11,627 nt of DNA, taken from NCBI GenBank assembly GCA_016926595.1, contig JAFGOG010000615.1, positions 1 through 11,627 of the forward strand. Reading direction: 5' to 3'. Source of the DNA: Anaerolineae bacterium. Its GTDB lineage: Bacteria > Chloroflexota > Anaerolineae > JAAYZQ01. Position numbers and translations under genes: made by a program. Of the stretch, positions 1-7,504 are shown piece after piece (within the stretch, counting starts at the first letter, position 1; every line of letters begins with the position of its first letter). The notes under the pieces were generated by a model. The model worked only from the letters and a program-made list of their open reading frames with translations. It searched no databases and was not told the origin of the DNA.

Positions 1-896
1 CCGCCGGCCTGGTGGCCATCGGCATGAATGCCCTGGGTCTGATTACCCTCACCGGCATCGCCGCCGGGCTGGGCGTGGTGCTGGTGATGCTGGTCTACCT
101 CAAGCTCGCCGGCCGGACCCTGATCGACCGCAGCAGCCTGAGTGAGGCCGACCTGGCCGCCGAGCGCAGGATATCCCTGGCCGCCGCCCTCTCGCCCTGG
201 ATCATCCTGACTATCTTCTCCCTGCTGGTCAACCTGCCCTTCCTGCCCTTCTTTGACCTGACTTTCGTCAAGCTGGCCATGGCCGTGGAGGTCATCCCCG
301 GCTCGCCGGAAAAGGTGCGCTTGTTTTGGCAGGCCTACTTCTGGATTCTGGTCAGCACGCTGCTGGCCTTGCCCTTTCTCAGGCCTACCGGGGCCCAGCT
401 TCAGACCTCAGTGCGTAAGTGGTGGCGGCGGGCGCCGCGGCCCGTGCTGGCGGCGGCCATCTTTTTCGCCATCGCCTTTGTCATCAACCACTCCGGCAAG
501 GGGGTCGACTGGCAGTTGGCCGATCCGAACCGCAACATGGTCCAGGTAGTGGCCGGGGCGGCGGCGTCCGCTTTCGGCCAGCTCTACCCCCTGGTTGCCC
601 CCTTCCTGGGCCTATTGGGCGGCTTTATCAGCGGCTCCGAGACCTCGGCCATCGCCATGCTGACCGAGCTGCACCTGTCGACGGCGGCCAAGATCGGCGC
701 CGCCGGGCTGCTGATCGCCGCGGCCAGCGGCATCGGCGGGGGCCTGGCCAGCGTCATCTCCCCGGCCAAGCTGCAAAACGCTGCGGCCTCCATCGACCGC
801 ATCGGTGAGGAATCGCGGGTGATCGGCACCACCTTTGTCGTCTCGCTGGTCATCACCGCCGTATGCGCGGTCATGGCCTTGATCTGGGCGTTCTAG
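1..896 (+). CDS. L-lactate permease (LctP/LldP) family transporter, C-terminal part, cut by the window edge
   Basis: This is an integral inner-membrane transporter; family members import lactate or glycolate by proton symport. The frame is open from base 3 with no start, so the 298 codons seen are roughly the C-terminal half of a family usually about 550 residues long. Several hydrophobic segments are visible. Three stretches match the LctP C-terminus. One is PFLGLLGGFISGSETSAIAM, corresponding to [20 protein letters not shown] in E. coli LldP. The others are a Gly/Ser-rich AAASGIGGGLASVISPAK segment and the IGEESRVIG motif near the end. The SGSxTS core is kept, but the usual following SNALF is replaced by AIAML, so the substrate may differ from L-lactate. 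The next gene has its own promoter 15-42 bp after this stop. Family assignment is firm; substrate is not. Confidence 0.85.
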   Translation, partial: AGLVAIGMNALGLITLTGIAAGLGVVLVMLVYLKLAGRTLIDRSSLSEADLAAERRISLAAALSPWIILTIFSLLVNLPFLPFFDLTFVKLAMAVEVIPGSPEKVRLFWQAYFWILVSTLLALPFLRPTGAQLQTSVRKWWRRAPRPVLAAAIFFAIAFVINHSGKGVDWQLADPNRNMVQVVAGAAASAFGQLYPLVAPFLGLLGGFISGSETSAIAMLTELHLSTAAKIGAAGLLIAAASGIGGGLASVISPAKLQNAAASIDRIGEESRVIGTTFVVSLVITAVCAVMALIWAF

Positions 897-910
897 AGAA
901 TGCTGGATGG

Positions 911-938
911 TTGCATATTTGCCCTGAGCAAGTATAAT
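911..938 (+). promoter_or_regulatory. Sigma-70-type promoter for the MFS transporter-asparaginase unit
   Basis: A perfect TATAAT -10 box lies at 933-938. It is preceded by TTGCAT at 911-916, which keeps only the TTG of a -35 box, with a 16-bp spacer. Transcription would start near 945, giving a leader of only about 20 nt that already contains the ribosome site TGGAGGTG at 951-958. The position in the 67-bp gap between two genes supports it. No clear operator is seen. Confidence 0.65.
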
Positions 939-963
939 ACGGCAATCACATGGAGGTGTCCCA

Positions 964-2268
964 ATGAAACAGCGTCTCGACTACAAAAAGACCTTTCTCC
1001 TCGGCTTTGGCTTTCTCGGCGTCAGCGTCCTGTGGATGCTCTACAACTCTTACGTTCCCATCTTCCTCCAGGCCGGCAACCCCGCCTTTGAGACCCAAAA
1101 GGCTACCACGGCCGGTTTTGGCCTGAGCGCCGGGCTGGCCGGCGTGATCATGACCCTCGACAACATCGCCGCCCTGCTCATCCAGCCGGTAGTCGGCCTC
1201 CTCAGCGACCGGACCCGCACCCGCATCGGCCGGCGGATGCCCTATATCCTGATCGGCGCGCCGATAGCGGCCGTCGCCTTTGCCCTGATCCCTGTCGCCG
1301 TCAACCAGATTCCGGCCGGGCTGTCGGGACAGACCGCGCAGTTGGGTGGCCAGCTTGCCTTTTTCATGGTCGTCATCGGCTTGATGCTGCTGGCCATGGC
1401 CGTCTTTCGCACGCCGGTCATCGCCCTCATGCCCGACATCACCCCTTCGCCGCTCCGCTCCCGGGCCAACGGCGTGATCAACATGATGGGCGGCATCGGC
1501 AGCCTGTTGGCCACCTTTGGTGGGGCGTTCCTGTACAAAATGGACAAAATCGCCCCCTTCTGGGCCGGCTCGATCATCCTAATCGCTGCCGTGCTCGTCG
1601 TCTTTCTTGCCATCCGTGAGCCGAAAGAGTATACCGCCGACACCGGCAAGAAAGAGCAGTGGTGGGAGACCCTCCGCCAGGTGCGCGATATCCCCCGCGA
1701 GGCCCGCAACAGCCTGCTGCTCATCCTGGCCGCTATCTTTGCCTGGTTCGTTGGCTACAACGCCGTCGAGACCTTCTTTACCTCCTATGGCACCTTCAAG
1801 CTCGGAGTATCTGAAAGCACGGCGTCGCTCCTGCTCGGCTTTTTCTCGCTGACCTTCATCGTCTTTTCTATCCCGGGTGGCATGCTCGCCGAGCGATTGG
1901 GGCGGCGGCGGACGATCCTGATCGGCCTGGTGGCGCTCACGGTGCTGCTTCTATTGGCCTCGGCGCTGCCCTATCTCTATGCCATCGCCGCCATCCTGTT
2001 CCTGGGCGGCATCGCCTGGTCGCTGATCAACATCAACTCCCTGCCCATGGTCGTCGACCTGGCGCCAGGCGACCGGCTGTTAGGCACCTACACCGGCCTC
2101 TACTACATCGCCGGCACGTCGGCGGCCGTCGCCGGCCCCATCCTCAACGGCTGGATCATCGACCTGACCGGCAAGAACTATAGCATGATCTTTATCGTGG
2201 CGCCGGTATTCATGGTCCTGGCCATGGTCTGCATGTGGTTTGTAACCCGCGGCGAGGCCAAGAGCTAG
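964..2268 (+). CDS. MFS transporter, GPH/SLC45-like (sugar or other solute:cation symporter)
   Basis: This 434-residue inner-membrane carrier has about 12 hydrophobic segments, the normal MFS size. The loop between TM2 and TM3 carries motif A, GLLSDRTRTRIGRRMPYIL (residues 78-96), and a second copy, GGMLAERLGRRRTI (305-318), follows TM8. The ALMPDITPSPLRSRANG stretch (154-170) is typical of SLC45 and glycoside-pentoside-hexuronide symporters, which move sugars with H+ or Na+. A charged cytoplasmic loop lies around residues 218-250, the usual break between the two halves. ATG at 964 was chosen because TGGAGGTG ends 5 nt upstream and the protein begins with a short basic stretch before TM1. The asparaginase start lies 12 bp past the stop, so the two are probably co-transcribed. 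The substrate is unknown; amide or sugar-amide uptake would suit the partner enzyme. Confidence 0.88.
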   Translation: MKQRLDYKKTFLLGFGFLGVSVLWMLYNSYVPIFLQAGNPAFETQKATTAGFGLSAGLAGVIMTLDNIAALLIQPVVGLLSDRTRTRIGRRMPYILIGAPIAAVAFALIPVAVNQIPAGLSGQTAQLGGQLAFFMVVIGLMLLAMAVFRTPVIALMPDITPSPLRSRANGVINMMGGIGSLLATFGGAFLYKMDKIAPFWAGSIILIAAVLVVFLAIREPKEYTADTGKKEQWWETLRQVRDIPREARNSLLLILAAIFAWFVGYNAVETFFTSYGTFKLGVSESTASLLLGFFSLTFIVFSIPGGMLAERLGRRRTILIGLVALTVLLLLASALPYLYAIAAILFLGGIAWSLININSLPMVVDLAPGDRLLGTYTGLYYIAGTSAAVAGPILNGWIIDLTGKNYSMIFIVAPVFMVLAMVCMWFVTRGEAKS

Positions 2269-2280
2269 GGAAGAAAGCAC

Positions 2281-3255
2281 ATGGAAATCGCAGTCTTGAC
2301 CACCGGCGGCACCATCGCCATGCAGCACGACGCGGCGGCAGGCGGTGCAGTGCCGGCTCTGGCCGGCGCCGATTTCCTGCGATCCCTGCCCGCTGGCCTG
2401 CCCCCTCTGCGCGTCGTGGAGCACTGCAACCTGCCCAGCGCCCATTTCACCCTCGACCTGCTGTGGAGCCTGCGGCAGCGTATCGCCGCCCTGGCCGCCG
2501 ATCCCGGCGTGGCCGGCGTCGTCGTCACCCATGGGACCGACACCCTGGAAGAAACGGCCTACCTGCTCGACCTGACCGTGCCGGGCGAAACGCCCGTAGT
2601 CGTCACCGGCGCCATGCGCACCGCCTCCGACGTCGGCTACGAGGGCTATGCCAACCTGGCGGCGGCGGTCCGCGTCGCCGCCGGCCATGAGGCGCGCGGC
2701 CTGGGCGCGCTGGTCGTGCTCAACGACGAAATCCACGCCGCCCGTTGGGTGACCAAGACCCACACCCTGGCCCTCGACACCTTCCAATCCCCCGACCACG
2801 GCCCGCTGGGCCGCGTAGACGCCGATGGGGTATGGATCGGCAGCCGCCCGGCGCGTGATGTCATCCCCTGCGACCGGCTGGAGCCGGCGGTGGCCCTCCT
2901 CAAGCTGGGGGTGGGTGTCGACGCTTCCCTCTTGGAGGATGCCGTGGCGCGGGGCGCGCGCGGCGCCGTGATCGAAGCGCTGGGCGGAGGGCGACTGCCG
3001 CCCTGGTGGCTGCCGGCCGTGGAAGGGGCGGTCAAGCAGGGCGTGGCGGTGGTCATCGCCTCCCGCTGCCCGGCCGGCCGGGTGACTGACCGCTACGGCT
3101 ACGCCGGTGCCCACCGCGACCAGGTCGCCTTGGGCTGCGGCTTTGCCGGCGGGCTCAATGGCCAAAAGGCGCGCATCCGGCTGATGGCTGCCCTGGGCGC
3201 TGAGGGGGACGCCGTCCGGGCGCTGCGCTGGTTCGACACAAAACCGTCATTCTGA
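2281..3255 (+). CDS. L-asparaginase (asparaginase/glutaminase family), cytoplasmic
   Basis: The enzyme hydrolyses L-asparagine (or a related amide) to aspartate and ammonia. At 324 residues it has the usual family length. The N-terminal TTGGTI motif contains the nucleophile, T11 (equivalent to T12 of E. coli AnsB). THGTDTLEET (83-92) supplies T86-D87, matching T89-D90, and the VTKT stretch supplies K159, matching K162. LPSAHFT (51-57) matches the PSPHMT-type substrate loop of many bacterial homologues. No Tyr equivalent to Y25 of AnsB is evident in the Ala/Gly-rich flexible loop at 17-30. There is no signal peptide, so it should act in the cytosol. The start follows GGGAAGAAAG. The last residues (PSF) and the stop codon lie inside an interspersed repeat at 3246-3279, suggesting the native C-terminus was replaced or trimmed. 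Type I versus II and substrate breadth are open. Confidence 0.9.
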   Translation: MEIAVLTTGGTIAMQHDAAAGGAVPALAGADFLRSLPAGLPPLRVVEHCNLPSAHFTLDLLWSLRQRIAALAADPGVAGVVVTHGTDTLEETAYLLDLTVPGETPVVVTGAMRTASDVGYEGYANLAAAVRVAAGHEARGLGALVVLNDEIHAARWVTKTHTLALDTFQSPDHGPLGRVDADGVWIGSRPARDVIPCDRLEPAVALLKLGVGVDASLLEDAVARGARGAVIEALGGGRLPPWWLPAVEGAVKQGVAVVIASRCPAGRVTDRYGYAGAHRDQVALGCGFAGGLNGQKARIRLMAALGAEGDAVRALRWFDTKPSF

Positions 3256-3279
3256 GGGAGCAAAGCGACCGAAGAATCT
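3246..3279. repeat. Interspersed REP-like repeat in the convergent gap
   Basis: The stretch starts GTCATTCTGAGGGAGC and ends CGACCGAAGAATCT. It resembles a widespread short repeat, usually seen as GTCATTCTGAGC...GCGAAGAATCT, that I recall as scattered through intergenic regions of many bacterial genomes, including Chloroflexota. Its arms ATTCT (3249-3253) and AGAAT (3273-3277) are inverted, and GGAGCA/TGCTCT (3257-3262/3279-3284) can also pair. It covers most of the 34-bp gap between the two convergent stop codons and runs 10 bases into the asparaginase gene. Only one copy is in this window, so the repeat identity rests on recognition. Confidence 0.6.
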
Positions 3280-3289
3280 GCTCTCTTGG

Positions 3290-4324
3290 CTACAGCGTTT
3301 CCGTTACCTTTTTCAGCCCTTGGGGCCGATCCGGATCCAGCCCCTTGGCCTGGGCCAGCGCCAGGCTGAAAAGTTGGCCGGGCAGCACCGCCGCCAGCGG
3401 TGTCAGCCACTCCGGCAGCCCGGATGGCAGCGGCATGGCCAGGTGAGCCTGCGCCAGCAGGCCCCGATCGTCCGAGATCAGCAGCAGCTCAGAATCCAGC
3501 TTCTGGAGGTCGGCGACCAGCGCCAGCAGGTCCCTCGCCGCCGCCCCGCCAGGGGCGATCGCCAGCACCGGAAAGCCGTCGCGAACCATGGCGATCGGCC
3601 CGTGCCTAAAGTCAGCCGAGGAATAGGGCTCGGCGACGGTTCGCGTCAGCTCCTTGATCTTGAGCGCGATCTCAAAGGCGGTCGCATAGTTATAGCCCCG
3701 GCCGATCACGGCGCAGCGGTCCATGTACCGGTAGCGTTCCACGCGGGGCAGGATCGAGGCCAGACCGCCGAGTGTCTGCTCGATCCGATCCGGCATCTGG
3801 CCCAGTTGAGCCAGCCGTCCGCTGTCCTCCGCCAGGTGGCAGGAAAACAGGGCCAGCGTCGCCAGCGAGGCGGTGTAGGTCTTGGTTGCGGCCACGGCCT
3901 GCTCGGGGCCGGCGTGCAGCGGGATCACCGATTCGGCGGCGGCGGCCAGGGGCGAGTTGGCATCGTTGGTGATGACCACCGTCGGGCAGCCCTGCCGCCG
4001 GCCTTCGGCCACCACGGCCACGATGTCGGGCGATTGGCCCGACTGCGAGATGCCAACCACCAGCGCGCCGGCCAGCCGGGGCGGGCGCTGATATAGCGTA
4101 AACAGCGAGGGGGTCGCCAGGGCTACCGGCAGTTGATTGTGAGCGCCCCACAGGTATTGGGCATAGCGGGCAGCGTTGTCCGAGGTGCCCCGCGCGGCAA
4201 TGACCGCATAGTCGAACCGGCCGCGCACGAGCGCTGCCAGGCGCGCTGTGTTCTCAGACTCCCGGTCGAGCAGCCGCTCCACGACCAGCGGCTGCTCGTG
4301 GATCTCCTGTTCCAGGATGCTCAT
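3290..4324 (-). CDS. SIS-domain sugar-phosphate isomerase/deaminase (GlmS isomerase-domain type, NagB-II-like)
   Basis: This 344-residue cytoplasmic protein equals the isomerase half of glucosamine-6-phosphate synthase without the glutaminase domain, the architecture of NagB-II deaminases and of sugar-amine deglycases. Two SIS domains are visible. The first has the GlmS-like start LEQEIHEQP (4-12), ARGTSDNAA (44-52), the phosphate loop SQSGQSPD (93-100) and EQAVAATKTYTASL (141-154). The second has LKIKELTRTVAEPYSSADFRHGP (split around 221-243). By alignment to E. coli GlmS, E225 corresponds to E488, H241 to H504 and K339 near the C-terminus to K603, so ring-opening and isomerase chemistry should be intact. 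ATG at 4324 is preferred over an in-frame start at 4417: it is preceded by a run of six G and matches family N-termini, and the extension would overlap the upstream gene. It lies 23 bp after the C45 hydrolase gene. Probable substrates are GlcN-6-P or an amino-acid/sugar-phosphate adduct. Confidence 0.82.
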   Translation of the reverse strand: MSILEQEIHEQPLVVERLLDRESENTARLAALVRGRFDYAVIAARGTSDNAARYAQYLWGAHNQLPVALATPSLFTLYQRPPRLAGALVVGISQSGQSPDIVAVVAEGRRQGCPTVVITNDANSPLAAAAESVIPLHAGPEQAVAATKTYTASLATLALFSCHLAEDSGRLAQLGQMPDRIEQTLGGLASILPRVERYRYMDRCAVIGRGYNYATAFEIALKIKELTRTVAEPYSSADFRHGPIAMVRDGFPVLAIAPGGAAARDLLALVADLQKLDSELLLISDDRGLLAQAHLAMPLPSGLPEWLTPLAAVLPGQLFSLALAQAKGLDPDRPQGLKKVTETL

Positions 4325-4347
4325 CTTGCCCCCCGTTTCCAGCTCAG

Positions 4348-5466
4348 CTAGGCCGCCACACCGGGCGGCGTCCCGGCCCAGGGCTCCAGGACGTGCTCGA
4401 TCCACTGCGTCTTGCACGGCCGGCCGCGCCCGATCCAGGCCCGTCGCTGGTTCAGATCGAGGATCATGGCGAACACGGTCACCGACTCGACGCCGTGCTT
4501 GCAGATCGACGACGGATAGTTGGCGTGGTCGGCCAGCAGCGTCCTGAACAGCTCGGGCGACAGCCGGCCATAGTTCTCGCGCAGCAGGCGCATGGCCCGG
4601 TTATGCCGGATCACCGACGTGCCGATCGCGTTGCGGTCGGCCTCGAAACGGCGCATCGGCGGACTGACATAATGGTTGGCGTGGGCCAGGATGTCGCCCT
4701 CGATATAGATCGGCTCGCAGTCGGTGGCCGAGCCTTCCATGCTGTAAACCTCGCCGTCGGCGTCGCCGATAAAGTTGTTATAGTTCGACGCCCGCTGGGG
4801 CAGCAGGCAGGCGTCCATCGCCTCGCCCAGCCGCCGGGCGGCCAGGATGGCCCGCACCATCAGCAGCCGCGGCACGCCGGGGCGGATGTCGTTGTTCGCC
4901 ACCTCGTTGCCGCTCATGCAGATGCCGGCGGCGTTAAATCCGGCGCTGTACCCCAGGCCCGCCACCGACACCCCCAGGAACTCCGGCTCGTCGCCGGCCT
5001 GCACCTTGAGGATGACCAGGTCCTTTTCCACCTCCGGGCCAAGGTCGTTCGTGTGGGCGATCAGCGTCGAGCCGTCCGCCGTGGCCCGGCCGCGCGCTGC
5101 CAGGTCGGTGCATCCCCTGCCAGGCCCCAGCAGACCGCCATATCCGCCGTGATGCCGCCACGCCGGGTTTTCCCACAGCTCCTCGCACAGCTCGGTAAAC
5201 ATCTCTTCGAACGGCAGCCCGGCCCCCTCGGCGATCCCTTCCAGCTCCTCGACATATTGAGGATAGACGGCGCGGCTGTAGGCCAGGTAGACCCGGCCCT
5301 GGTCCATCATCTCCTTCCAGGTCACGCCCGGCGGCAGCCCCGCCCGCATCTGCTCCGCGGCTTGCTGGTACTCCCGCAGCCTGGCCCGCATCTGTTCCCC
5401 GATTTGCTGGCCCACCTGGCGGTGGGTGCCTTTGGCCTGGACGACCGGAATCGGATCAGAAGCCAT
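4348..5466 (-). CDS. C45-family autoproteolytic acyltransferase/hydrolase (AAT-type Ntn hydrolase)
   Basis: Members are N-terminal-nucleophile amidohydrolases related to isopenicillin-N acyltransferase; they cut or transfer acyl groups on amide bonds. In this 372-residue protein the predicted self-cleavage site is GRGCTDLAA, giving C119 as the new N-terminal nucleophile of the beta subunit. Other family blocks are GTHRQVGQQIGE (13-24), AHTND (137-141), GFNAAGICMSGNEV (176-189), the NYNNFIGDADGEVYSMEGS region (228-246), AHANHY (261-266) and the terminal WIGRGRPC (344-351). No signal peptide is seen, so it should be cytosolic, acting after import. The ATG at 5466 is preceded by AAAGGTGAG. The gene is 45 bp after the ABC ATPase and 23 bp before the SIS gene, so the imported solute is its likely substrate: an N-acyl amino acid, acylated peptide or similar. 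The family call is firm; the reaction is unknown. Confidence 0.88.
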   Translation of the reverse strand: MASDPIPVVQAKGTHRQVGQQIGEQMRARLREYQQAAEQMRAGLPPGVTWKEMMDQGRVYLAYSRAVYPQYVEELEGIAEGAGLPFEEMFTELCEELWENPAWRHHGGYGGLLGPGRGCTDLAARGRATADGSTLIAHTNDLGPEVEKDLVILKVQAGDEPEFLGVSVAGLGYSAGFNAAGICMSGNEVANNDIRPGVPRLLMVRAILAARRLGEAMDACLLPQRASNYNNFIGDADGEVYSMEGSATDCEPIYIEGDILAHANHYVSPPMRRFEADRNAIGTSVIRHNRAMRLLRENYGRLSPELFRTLLADHANYPSSICKHGVESVTVFAMILDLNQRRAWIGRGRPCKTQWIEHVLEPWAGTPPGVAA

Positions 5467-5511
5467 CTAGCTCACCTTTCTGCGCAAAACCTTGCCCGGC
5501 AAAAGCCGTCA

Positions 5512-6495
5512 TTATACCCGGTGGCAAGCCACCCAGTGGCTCCCCCCCACGTCCTGCCACTCGGGCCGGGTTTCGGAACAGAGGGGCATGGCAACCGGGC
5601 AGCGTGGATGGAAACGGCAGCCGCTTGGCGGATTGATCGGGCTGGGCACGTCGCCGGTCAGGATGGTCCGCTGGCGGATCCGGTCCTTTTTCGGATCGGG
5701 GATCGGCACGGCCGACAGCAGCGACTGGGTGTAGGGGTGCAGCGGATTCTCGTACAGCTCGTTGCGCTCGGCCAGCTCGACGATCACGCCCAGGTACATC
5801 ACCGCCACCCGGTCGCAGATGTGCCGCACCATGCTCAGGTCGTGGGCGATGAATAGGTAGGTCAGCCCCAGCCGGTCCTGCAGGTCTTCGAGCAGGTTCA
5901 CCACCTGGGCCTGGATCGACACGTCCAGGGCCGAGATCGGCTCGTCGCACACGACAAACTTGGGCTCGGAGGCCAGCGCCCGCGCCACGCCGATCCGCTG
6001 CCGCTGCCCGCCAGAGAACTCGTGCGGAAAACGGTTGACCAGCCGCGCGTTCAGCCCCACCAGCTCCATCAGCTCCTTCACCCGCGCCGATCGCTCCTTG
6101 ACGCTCTTGTACAGATTGTGCACCTTGATCGGCTCGCTCACAATGGCGTTGACCGTCCAGCGCGGATTGAGCGAGGCGAACGGGTCCTGGAAGATGATCT
6201 GCGCCTTGCGCCGGACGGCCATCAGCTCCCGGCCCTTGGCCTGGTGGACGTTGTGCCCGTCGATCGTCACTTTCCCGGCAGTGGCCGGATACAGGGCCAG
6301 CAGAGTCCGCCCGGCGGTGGTCTTGCCGCAGCCGCTCTCGCCGACCAGCCCCAGCGTCTCTCCCTGGGCGATGACAAAGGAAACGCCGTCCACTGCCTGC
6401 ACCGCGCCCACCTTGCGCTGGATCAATATCCCGCGTGTGATCGGGAAATGCTTTGTCAGGTTTTCTACCTTCACCAACGGTTCGGCCTGGCTCAT
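5512..6495 (-). CDS. oppF: Peptide-type ABC transporter ATP-binding protein, OppF/DppF type
   Basis: This is the second ATPase subunit of the dipeptide/oligopeptide importer, at the cytoplasmic face. Its 327 residues contain Walker A GESGCGKT (52-59), Q-loop [13 protein letters not shown] (101-113), signature FSGGQRQR (160-167), Walker B VVCDEP (181-186) and H-loop FIAHDLS (215-221). The C-terminal oligopeptide-transporter extension has HPYTQSLL (253-260) and cysteines C293, C299, C306 and C324. The [20 protein letters not shown] insertion near the start is typical of F rather than D subunits. ATG at 6495 overlaps the TGA of oppD (shared ATGA) and has its own site, GGAGGG, 5 nt upstream, so translation is probably coupled. 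A much longer open frame reaching 7065 is an artefact of high GC overlapping oppD. It is distinguished from its D partner by the ATYP linker region and position, so the exact substrate class (di-, oligopeptide or other) stays open. Confidence 0.9.
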   Translation of the reverse strand: MSQAEPLVKVENLTKHFPITRGILIQRKVGAVQAVDGVSFVIAQGETLGLVGESGCGKTTAGRTLLALYPATAGKVTIDGHNVHQAKGRELMAVRRKAQIIFQDPFASLNPRWTVNAIVSEPIKVHNLYKSVKERSARVKELMELVGLNARLVNRFPHEFSGGQRQRIGVARALASEPKFVVCDEPISALDVSIQAQVVNLLEDLQDRLGLTYLFIAHDLSMVRHICDRVAVMYLGVIVELAERNELYENPLHPYTQSLLSAVPIPDPKKDRIRQRTILTGDVPSPINPPSGCRFHPRCPVAMPLCSETRPEWQDVGGSHWVACHRV

Positions 6496-7484
6496 CGCAG
6501 CCCTCCTGTCTGGACGTCGACCCAGCACGCGATCCTGTGGTGCGGCGCGACCGCCTCCAGTCTGGGATTTTCGGTCCGGCAGCGGTCGATGACACGCTCG
6601 CAACGCACGGCAAAGGGACAGCCGTGAGGCTCCACCAACAGGTTGGGCGGCGCGCCCGGGATCGATTTGAGGCGGCGATCGCGCCGGCGGTCGACGCGGG
6701 GCAGGGCCGCCAGCAGAGCCTGGGTGTAAGGATGGCGCGGATCCTCGTACAAGGTATCCACGTCGGCCTCCTCGACGATAAAGCCGGCGTACATCACGAT
6801 CACCCGGTCGGCCAGCCCGGCCACCACCCCCAGGTCGTGGGTGATCCAGATCATCGCCATGCCCACCTCCTGCCGCAGGCGCTTGACCAGCTCCACGATC
6901 TGGGCCTGGATGGTGACGTCCAGGGCGGTGGTCGGCTCGTCGGCGATCAGGATGGCCGGCCTGCAGGCCAGGGCCATGGCGATCATCACCCGCTGGCGCA
7001 TCCCGCCCGAGAACTGATGGGGATAGTCGCCCATGCGGCGGGCCGGATCGGCGAGCCCCACCCACTCCAGCAGCTCCACCGCCCGCCGGACGGCCGTGTC
7101 GTGGTCCATCCTCATGTGCTTCTCCAGCGACTCGGTGATCTGCTTGCCGATGGTTAGCACCGGGTTGAGCGAGGTCATCGGATCCTGGAAAACCATCGCG
7201 ATCTCCTTGCCCCGCACCCTGTCCATCTCCGGCTCGGCTATCTTCAGCAGGTCACGGTCGCGGTAGATTGCGCTCCCGCTGGCGATCTCGCCCGGTGGGA
7301 TCGGGATCAGGCTCATGAGAGACAACACGCTCACCGATTTGCCGCAGCCGCTCTCTCCGACCACGGCCAGGGTTTCGCCTTCACCGAGCCTGAAGGAGAT
7401 GCCGTTCACGGCATAGACGGTGCCCTCCGGTGTGTGAAAGCGGGTTTTCAGGTCGTTCACTTCCAGCAGCGTCGGCCTATCCAT
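6492..7484 (-). CDS. oppD: Peptide-type ABC transporter ATP-binding protein, OppD/DppD type
   Basis: This is the first ATPase of the importer. Its 330 residues include Walker A GESGCGKS (43-50), Q-loop [14 protein letters not shown] (97-110), signature FSGGMRQR (158-165), Walker B ILIADEPT (178-185) and H-loop ITHDLG (214-219). The C-terminal extension has [12 protein letters not shown] (251-262) and four cysteines, C289, C295, C302 and C320, in the GCPFAVRC...C...C arrangement. Structures of Dpp/Opp importers have shown an iron-sulfur cluster at such a site; I infer it may bind one here. ATG at 7484 follows AAGGAG at proper distance; the open frame continues upstream to 7670 but there overlaps oppC and lacks family similarity. 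The gene begins 20 bp after oppC and ends in a 4-bp overlap with oppF. It should form an ATPase heterodimer with the F subunit. Confidence 0.92.
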   Translation of the reverse strand: MDRPTLLEVNDLKTRFHTPEGTVYAVNGISFRLGEGETLAVVGESGCGKSVSVLSLMSLIPIPPGEIASGSAIYRDRDLLKIAEPEMDRVRGKEIAMVFQDPMTSLNPVLTIGKQITESLEKHMRMDHDTAVRRAVELLEWVGLADPARRMGDYPHQFSGGMRQRVMIAMALACRPAILIADEPTTALDVTIQAQIVELVKRLRQEVGMAMIWITHDLGVVAGLADRVIVMYAGFIVEEADVDTLYEDPRHPYTQALLAALPRVDRRRDRRLKSIPGAPPNLLVEPHGCPFAVRCERVIDRCRTENPRLEAVAPHHRIACWVDVQTGGLR

Positions 7485-7504
7485 CTCTGCTCCTTGATGC
7501 CTGC

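Noticed and set aside
919..945. TTGCC/GGCAA inverted pair flanking the -10 box of the MFS promoter as an operator
   Set aside because: Arms of 5 bp with a 17-bp spacer are expected by chance at this length; there is no second copy or symmetry extension.
2080..3165. 361-codon open frame on the minus strand opposite the asparaginase gene
   Set aside because: Composition is Gly/Ala/His/Gln/Asp-rich without any domain, and it lies fully antisense to a gene with clear catalytic motifs. It is a high-GC shadow frame.
3256..3289. Bidirectional intrinsic terminator in the convergent gap
   Set aside because: Pairing arms are only 5-6 bp and no T tract follows on either strand; the repeat explanation fits better.
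4393..5856. 487-codon open frame on the plus strand opposite the C45 and oppF genes
   Set aside because: It has Gln/His/Arg/Pro-rich low-complexity content, no motifs and no ribosome site, and it spans two well-supported genes on the other strand.
5512..7065. Extended 517-residue version of the OppF ATPase
   Set aside because: The first 190 residues are Arg/Pro/Gly-rich and antifamily; they overlap oppD out of frame. The ATG at 6495 has a ribosome site and the family N-terminus.
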